From NCBI GenBank assembly GCA_948567375.1, contig OX419758.1, positions 67,113,965 through 67,177,964 of the forward strand: a stretch of 64,000 bases of DNA, in the 5' to 3' direction. The notes under the pieces are model-generated. The model saw nothing but the letters and a program-made list of their open reading frames with translations. It did not search any database and had not been told where the DNA came from. The translations under genes and the position numbers were made by a program. Positions within the stretch are counted from its first letter, which is position 1. Each line of letters starts with the position of its first letter. This document shows positions 57,384 to 64,000 of this stretch, in pieces. This DNA comes from Lunularia cruciata (taxonomy: Eukaryota; Streptophyta; Marchantiopsida; Lunulariales; Lunulariaceae).

Positions 57384-59945
57384 GGTATCCAACACATGAT
57401 ATAGGCATCTAAGTAGAGAAAGTGGGGAAAGTTGCTTATGACCACATAGGTACCTACCTTGTTTTGTCATTGATAAAATTAAATTTTGAAAATACTCTTT
57501 GTACCAAAACATATCTTGGAATGGATATTTAAAAATAATAATTTCTTTCTTTTTCTTAAAACTTAGTCTCTTTTATGCTTTCTTTATCAAACCTTGCTAT
57601 TCTTAAGTTACTCTAGGTATTATTAATTTTTTAAATTATGTTAAAATAAATATTATACTCAAGATAAATATTATTTTATTTATATTTTGAAGTTAATAAA
57701 ATGAATTTCTATACAAAAATAGATAATTGAATTTCCATATCTTGGTATATGTGTATATTATGTCATTTTTGATTGGTAAGAAAACTCTAAATTTTTTTAC
57801 ATACTTTGAACAAAACATTTGTAACATAAACTCTCAAATCAACATAAGTTGAAACTTGTATAAAGTTTATAAACATAAATTCACATTGAAAATATGGATG
57901 CTAGAGAAATTGCATATTTTCAATAAAATATTGAATTTGAAGACATTCTTCTAGTATTTAGGTCATTAATTTAGCTTACCTTTCAAGACCAAAATTGTTA
58001 ATTACCATTCTCACTAGATTAGATATACTTTAATCTTTATAAGATTTAATAGTATCCTATAAAGGCCTCAAAAACAAAGTTTCATATAATGAAGTTTATT
58101 TCATTTGCAAAGCTTGCTTTGAAACTAAGGTATCAATAGTTAAAGCAAAATTTGGAACTGAGTTTTCTACAAAAAACAGCCTATTAGATATAGTTAAATC
58201 TCTATGAGATTGAATAGTCTCCTATGAAGGCATTGGAAACAAAGTTTCATACAATGAAGTTTATTTCATTTACAAAGCTTGCTTGGAAACCAAGGTATCA
58301 ATAGTTTAGAACACAATTTGGAATTGAGTTTTCTACACAAAAAACCCATGCAAACTTGAATAGAAAACTGCTGAGATTCCATATAAATTAAAAATTGTCT
58401 AAGCTAAGTCTCTATTGTCTGTTTCATCTAAAAAATTTATGTATCTTTGGACCTTATAAGAAATTGGATATTTATCTTTACATTCTAGATAGAATACATC
58501 ATGTTATTTTATCAATCATAAATTTTATTTTACCAAGTGCTCTTGAAACTCAAATACAATCATGTACTTGTAAACCTTCATGCAAGTAAATATTATGATG
58601 AAGTTTCCATTGATACACATCAATGGTATGTACTTAGGGCCCATTGATCAAACAAAAAGCCTTTCACTATTTTCTAGCTTGTTCATAAAGTTTTGAGCCA
58701 AAGCATCTTGTCACATTATGATTGATGCACCAAATGTTTCTCTTCCTAGTCCATAATTTGTTCTTGCTAATGGCTAAAATACATCTTCCAACTTAGGGTA
58801 TCCTTGCTCTAGTATCCTATTTTGAGTTTTCTTAATCTACTCTATACAATGATTTCTTCCATATTCTATCATATATTCTAGATCTTTTGGAATATCTTGC
58901 ATTTTGGAGCTTCTTTCATTATTATAATAAATTCATCTTAAACAATTCATTATCGAACCTCAACTTTTCATCAAATACATATTTTTCTTTCACTAACTTA
59001 GTTTTCTTAAAAATAATTTAAGTTAACAATTTACCAAGGTTGGAAGAGGGTCGTATAACATTTACCTTTGGCATAGACAAGAGAACCAAACAGAAGAAAG
59101 ATGAATAAGTGAGAGCGCAAAAGGAATGAGCTCAAAGTAGATGGACCAAAAGGAGATCTTGCACCAAAGGATTTTGACTAGGAAAAACTTTGACATGACA
59201 AACCTTTGGCATTGTAAATGCTTGCCATCACCAACCTCTGGCCTGGAAAAACCTCCAGCTTGGGAACCATTTGGTACAAGACACCTTTGGCCTCAAATTC
59301 AATCAGTTCAAATGGATGCTGATTGCTTGAATATGCAGCTACCAAATACAAACCCATAATTAATAACCATTTGATTGTATCAGAATGTTTACATGTGTGG
59401 GTCACTATTGCTCATCCAAGGTGCAACTACCAAAATCTCATAACACATGAGCAAAAACCTTAAAACTTGGACCAGGTCAGTCACTTTTCACTTTGTCAAG
59501 CTAGATAAGTGCAAGCCCTAGTCAAATAATAACTTTCCCTACCTTTGGCAAGAAACCCCTGAAAGTTAGAGCCATAACGTGAGCAAGTAATTCCAAAAGC
59601 TACACAATAGATTTTCTTTCACTTGTGCAATAAATAGTCATGACCTTAGTGAATAGAGCACAAAGATGTTGTAGAAAAGTGCTCCAAGTCACTTGGATTG
59701 ACCAAGTGGGCAATCCACTAAGGAGAAAAAAATTTATAGCAAGAAACTTGAATTATTATTGTGGTATTGAAGATTGAGTGATCATGCAATGATCTTTGAG
59801 ATTTGGGACAATAGAGATTTAGGGACAAGGATTGTATAAGAAAATGTCTTTGCTTAGATGGAAGACCATAATAAAGAAGTGTTGGGACATGAGAAATCAC
59901 CACCAAACACCATGATCTTAGATGCGTAGTAGACTCACTCACATT
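57384..59945. other. AT-rich unassigned DNA
   Basis: This is the only long stretch without recognisable element sequence. It has short open frames without protein character and one tandem duplication (58021-58348). Repeated ACCTTTGGC/CCTCTGGCC-like motifs occur at about 59060-59290. It may be old intergenic DNA or a very decayed element. I see no gene, tRNA or rRNA. Confidence 0.4.
58021..58348 (+). repeat. Tandem duplication, 165-bp unit, two copies
   Basis: AGATATACTTTAATCT... (58021-58185) and AGATATAGTTAAATCT... (58186-58348) share AAAGTTTCATA, AATGAAGTTTATTTCATTT and AAGGTATCAATAGTT in the same order. Divergence suggests an old duplication. Confidence 0.8.
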
Positions 59946-60333
59946 TGTAACACCCATTTGTGCATATATGTGCTTTGTGATTTTTAGTTTGGTATTATAA
60001 GTACTTGAGAGATATTTTTATATAGAGACAAGTATAGTTCTACATTAGTCATGATTAGCTAAAGTTAGTCATAAAATAGAGGTGGACTTACTTTAGAGGA
60101 AGTAGAAAAGATGAGCACCACTATTGTGGATTCTAGTGTATTGACTTGGTATTATTCTTAGGTGTTTGGCTTTGAGGAAAGAGTTAAGAACTCTTGGACC
60201 CACAAGCTTTTTTATTTGAGATTCTTCTATAGTCCAAGGATAGCCCATGTGAAAGAATCCTTGATTTAGTGGTTGGGTCAAGGTAAGACCACATGCTTAG
60301 GGGAATATGCCTATGTGAATAGATATTTCTTTT

Positions 60334-63300
60334 AAGAGAAGAAGAACTCCAAATTTGCAGTAAGAAATCATGCAATTCGGAGGTTAGATGTGATCGCAAG
60401 AATTGAAGTCTTGAGCAAACTTTGGATCACATTCTTGGCATGGAATTGGAATGTGAGCTTTCTATGGTTCATGACTGAGATAATCGAGAGTAGATGTCTC
60501 GATGGCCCCAAGGAAGAGGGGAAGAGAGGTAATCTGGCTTGTTGGACGGAGTCGGATTGGAGGTTAGTACTTGGAAGAGAAGTAGGCACGGAGCAGGGTG
60601 CCACGTTCTTGGGGAAGGGAGAAGTAGCAGAAGAAACCCAGGAGGTGAGAGATGCTTTCTCTTCAAAGCGCATGAAGAATGGATACAAAGTAGAGAGTTA
60701 CAAGGATCCTGTCAAGCAAGGGATTGTGAGTGCTCTAATGGCAATCTTGAAGCCAAAGAGAACAACTTATGTGATGAAGCACCAAGCGGTGTTCTTCCAT
60801 AAGATGCTTGCAGGAGAGCCAATTAATTGGGCAAAGTGTTTTCATGGGTGAACACGACAGATGGTGTGGAATTTGCGGGATAAATTGCCTCCGCATTACA
60901 TTGTGCCATTTGCAACACATTTTTATCTGGGGCTGAATTTGCTCAATGCGGCGGAGCGCAACAGAATGGTGTCATATTTCCATCCCGACTTAAGAAAGGA
61001 TGTTAATATAGAGGAACAGTAGTACATTCTTCAGATCAGGAGCAGTGATGAGTACTACGCACAGACAGGGAAGAGTGTGCAGTTGGACATGAGTACTCCA
61101 AAGTCAAAGAAGAGGAGTCGACAAGGAGAAGGAGAAGATGTCAAGAAAATAAGACCTCAAAGACTAGAAAAGTAAACCCAAGGAAAGGTATGGTGGTAAT
61201 TGCATTGTCGGAGGAAGAATTGGAAGGCAAAGTCAAGTGCAAGTCCGAAGACTCGGAAAGAGAAGAAGAACCCAAGCTCACACTACAGAGTGGAGACACG
61301 AGTAGTGAAAGCAATGATGGAGGAGAGATGAGATCGGTATCCGAGGAAGAAAAAGTCACGATGGAGATAGAGGAGAAAGGTAACTCGAAGTTAGAAGACA
61401 AAGTGCTAGAGCAGGAAGAAAGGAAAGTTACCATTCAATGAGGAGTTTGTTCCAAGCAAAAGGTGAAGTGTGAAGCGGGGCCAAGTAAGATAAAAGAAGA
61501 GGAAAATGAAAGTTTGTGGAGTGAAGCATCTATTCCTATACGGCGACTATGGCTCAGAAGGCAAGTGTTGAGTGAGAAGAGATGAAGAAGGAGATCACTC
61601 CACAAGTCGAGGTAACTCCGAGTGAAGGAGTGGAATACCTATGGGAGGTTCTATGCCCCTTATTGGTGAAGTTAGAACACAAGAAGAAGGAGTGTAGTCG
61701 AAGTGTCTGGAGGTGAAGATTGTATTGCAGGTGTTAGCACGATTAGAAGAAGAGAACTCAAAATTGAAGAAGAGTATAATCTGGGGTGAGGAGGAAAGGG
61801 AAGTACTATGGGTAGATGTAGTAGTATTGAATCAAATGATTGAGAATTTACAAAGAGAAGCAAGGAATTTGGAGGAGATGATAGAGCAGAGTGTCATAGC
61901 AAGGGAAAGACAATTTGCTGAATATGAAATCTTGAAGCAGTAGTTTGCTGATTCAAGACTAGAAATTATCCATGCTATGGCAAGAGTAGTAGAGAAAGAA
62001 CAAGAGCTCAATAGGGTGATGGAGAGTGTAGAGGAGAAGAAGCAATTGTGGCAACGAGAGTTGACACTGCGGTATAGAGAAGAAGAGAGGTTGAGGGAGC
62101 TACTTTGTAATCAAGAGGAAAAGATTGTGCAAAAAGAGAAGGAAAAGGAAACTATGAAAGCCGAGTTCAAAGCAAAATTGGCAATGTACAAAGAAGATTG
62201 GCTTGCAGATTGAGAACATGAGAGGAAAATGAGATTGGAGCCATTAAAGGAGATTGTGATCAAGATGAATGCGATGTTGAGTACAAAGGCCAGTGTGCAC
62301 ATCAAAGAGACGAGGAGGAGACATGCAAAGGACAAAGACTTGAATGCTTTGTTGATCAGTCTAAGAACTTGTGTAGATAGGAAGATATTGGAAGTAAAAG
62401 ACAATATCACAATTAGATTAGACTTAGTCAAATTAGAGATAGATAAACTTTGGAAGGATGGCAGAGCAAAACCCAAAGTAGATGAAGTAGGAGTGCAGAT
62501 GTCTTTGGAGTTACCATTGGAGACATTAGAGAAGAGTGGGTTGGGAGATAAGGAGTTAGAAAGATTACCCACTAGTGGAATTTCAGATCAAGAAAGAGAA
62601 CTGTTAGATTTGGTAGAGGAATTAGGAGTTGTGAAACCCAAGGAAAGAGAAGTAGTGAGTGAAGTTACTTTGGGTTTGGGTTTGAAAGCCGAGGAAGAAG
62701 TAGACATTGGAGCAGATTAGAAATAAAATTAAGATTTGAAGAGGCAGATATGAAAAGGTGCATTGTCATTTTGGATCTACAGGTTTGTAGAGTTGTTAGG
62801 AAACGGTATAGTTGTTAGAACTGTAGATTGCTTCACTATTTAGGAGTGGCATTCATAGGAAATTATTGTTCAGTGCTCATAATTTCTGAGCATAGATAAA
62901 GCAAAGTGTTGTGAAGCAGTGCTCGTCGCTTGAGCTTGATTCCGAGTATCAATGTTGTGATTGTGCTTGTGAGTGTGTAGAGAAATTCAAAGTGCAAGTC
63001 AATGTGCTTGTTGGATGTTGGATTCTGCAGCCTTGATCTTTACTCTGTGTGTTTGATCCTGAGTGAAGTGCAATCAAAGCAATGCCTTGACAGATCTGAG
63101 AGGAATTGTAGTGTTGGTAGTATTCTGCATTTGTGAGTGTAGTGCAAAGTTGATGTGAATAAATTTTAATCAAGGAAGTTGTGCCTTTGGTGGAGGAGTA
63201 GAACAAAATTCTGAGACGAAGTCATTTTGCAGTGAAGTGCCATTTTTGGGAGAGCCTAAATCATCACAATCAAGATTGTTTGGAAAGAATTGAAGGTGTT

Positions 63301-63515
63301 GTGATTAAGGAGTGTTACTTTGTGACAAGACTGCAAATCAGTGCTTGTTATTCTCTTCTGGGTGTGGTTTCTACCTGAGAGATTAAAGACAAATCCAAAA
63401 AGAACTACATTGTTACTATTTGACTATGTATTTGGACATGTCTGACTTGTATCTCTATGGGAATGAACTTTACTTACCCGATTACCGCAAAAGTGATATT
63501 TGTCGGGTTGTCACA
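60334..63515 (+). mobile_element. D-LTR6: 5'-truncated family D LTR inside A5
   Basis: It starts within the ORF (GAAGAAGAACTCCAAATTTGC) and ends GTCGGGTTGTCACA at 63515. The first 560 or so bases of the LTR and a little of A5 are deleted, so no duplication can be seen. Subfamily II. The TATA/R-U5 tail is complete. Confidence 0.8.
60350..62720 (+). pseudogene. LTR-encoded ORF, copy 6 (subfamily II)
   Basis: Long open parts: 60390-60851 (KLWITFLAWNWNVSFLWFMT, KRMKNGYKVESYKDP, AVFFHKMLAGEPINWAK), the acidic part at 61190-61441, and coiled coil at 61713-62213 and 62229-62720, ending EEEVDIGAD. Stops (TGA at 60849, TAG at 61940, TGA at 62211) and frame changes occur. It is the best-preserved subfamily II copy. 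Confidence 0.72.
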
Positions 63516-63800
63516 CTTGACTTTTAGTGTAGTAACTTGAGTTACTACAATAATTAGTAACTTTGGTACGTAAATATTCTACAAGTATATAAACAAGGGG
63601 TGAAGAGGTACTCATCATCCTTTCATTTGCAACTATCTCTTTCTCATTGAGTTCTTTAGTGAGCAATGTGTTTGAGTCTTGGAGTGTTAGCCTTGGAGGA
63701 GTATGATGGAGTTGGGGTTCCTTGTCTTCTTAGTCCATGATGCACTACCATAATACCCATCAGAGGTTCATCTTGAGTGAAAGACAAGCAGGTTCACATT

Positions 63801-63822
63801 TTTGGTTCCATTGCCATGACCT
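63801..63822 (+). other. Primer-binding site of A5
   Basis: TTTGGTTCCATTGCCATGAC is 4 bp after the LTR end and matches the A3 site with two changes. Confidence 0.55.
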
Positions 63823-64000
63823 CTCTAGAAGGCAAGATATGTTCCGTGTACAATTCTATATTAGCTAGAAGGGGGCTATGGAGCTCACTTGGAGAGAACA
63901 TTAGGGAAGGAGAGGCCTAAACTTATGTTTCAGAACCAAGACCCATTTTTCTACATTGTAGTTCATAATGATGTCTTTGAGATGATTTTGTACATCTTGT

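Larger units (their letters stand above)
59946..64000 (+). mobile_element. A5: 5' end of a family A element, continues past the window
   Basis: The LTR is at 59946 to about 60333 and 63516-63796, split by D-LTR6. It is followed by the primer site and leader (small ORF region homologous to 28442-28612) to the window end. Around the insertion about 15 bp of A LTR (CTACTTTTTGACTTTA in intact copies) are missing. The gag-pol, if present, lies to the right. Confidence 0.85.

Noticed and set aside
58395..58589. Short ORF in AT-rich DNA
   Set aside because: 64 codons, no conserved motif, no homologous copy in the window and AT-driven composition.
59141..59359. Short ORF (72 codons)
   Set aside because: It coincides with repeated CTTTGGC-like motifs, is open on both strands and has no protein signature.

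Overview
The window is plant nuclear DNA made almost entirely of nested, decayed LTR retrotransposons of the Ty3/gypsy type. I see no intact host gene. The plant-type tRNA-Asp primer sites, the large size and age of the elements and the near absence of genes fit a large plant genome. A conifer or other gymnosperm is my best guess, but this is inference. Names used here are local labels.

Family A has LTRs of about 690 bp (TGTAACACCC...GGCTCA), a tRNA-Asp-like primer site, a leader with small zinc-finger-like ORFs and a one-frame gag-pol. Copies are A1 (minus, pol deleted, 374-7714), A2 (plus, truncated, 7715-10736), A3 (plus, complete with both LTRs, 27709-35542), A4 (solo LTR, 50942-51630) and A5 (plus, runs off the right end, from 59946). 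Family D is a gypsy element with unusually large LTRs of about 3.7 kb (TGTGGTACCC...GTTGTCACA). The U3 part of this LTR holds its own reading frame of about 860 codons: a globular N-terminal part, an acidic middle and a long coiled coil. D+ (37927-57383) retains pol and a complete 3' LTR. Several further D LTRs stand alone with 5-bp target duplications: D-LTR1 (3616-7317), D-LTR2 (48532-52984) and D-LTR3 (20677-23957). D-LTR4, 5 and 6 are truncated. D1 (minus, 10858-24166) has related pol but a different, roughly 4.3-kb LTR filled with tandem repeats.

Family C (38188-46627), inserted in D+, is the most remarkable element. Downstream of gag and protease it encodes a cytosine-5 DNA methyltransferase domain in frame with RNase H and integrase, and it ends in a canonical C4HC3 PHD finger. 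This copy has lost its reverse transcriptase and carries about a dozen stops. Its LTR sequences are circularly permuted around the insertion.

Layout: 1-373 unassigned; 374-10736 A1 with D-LTR1 inside, then A2; 10737-24166 D1 with D-LTR3 inside its LTR; 24167-37926 D-LTR4 and D-LTR5, the latter split by A3; 37927-57383 D+ split by C and by D-LTR2, which is itself split by A4; 57384-59945 AT-rich unassigned DNA with one tandem duplication; 59946-64000 A5 split by D-LTR6. A and D have repeatedly inserted into each other, so their periods of activity overlapped.
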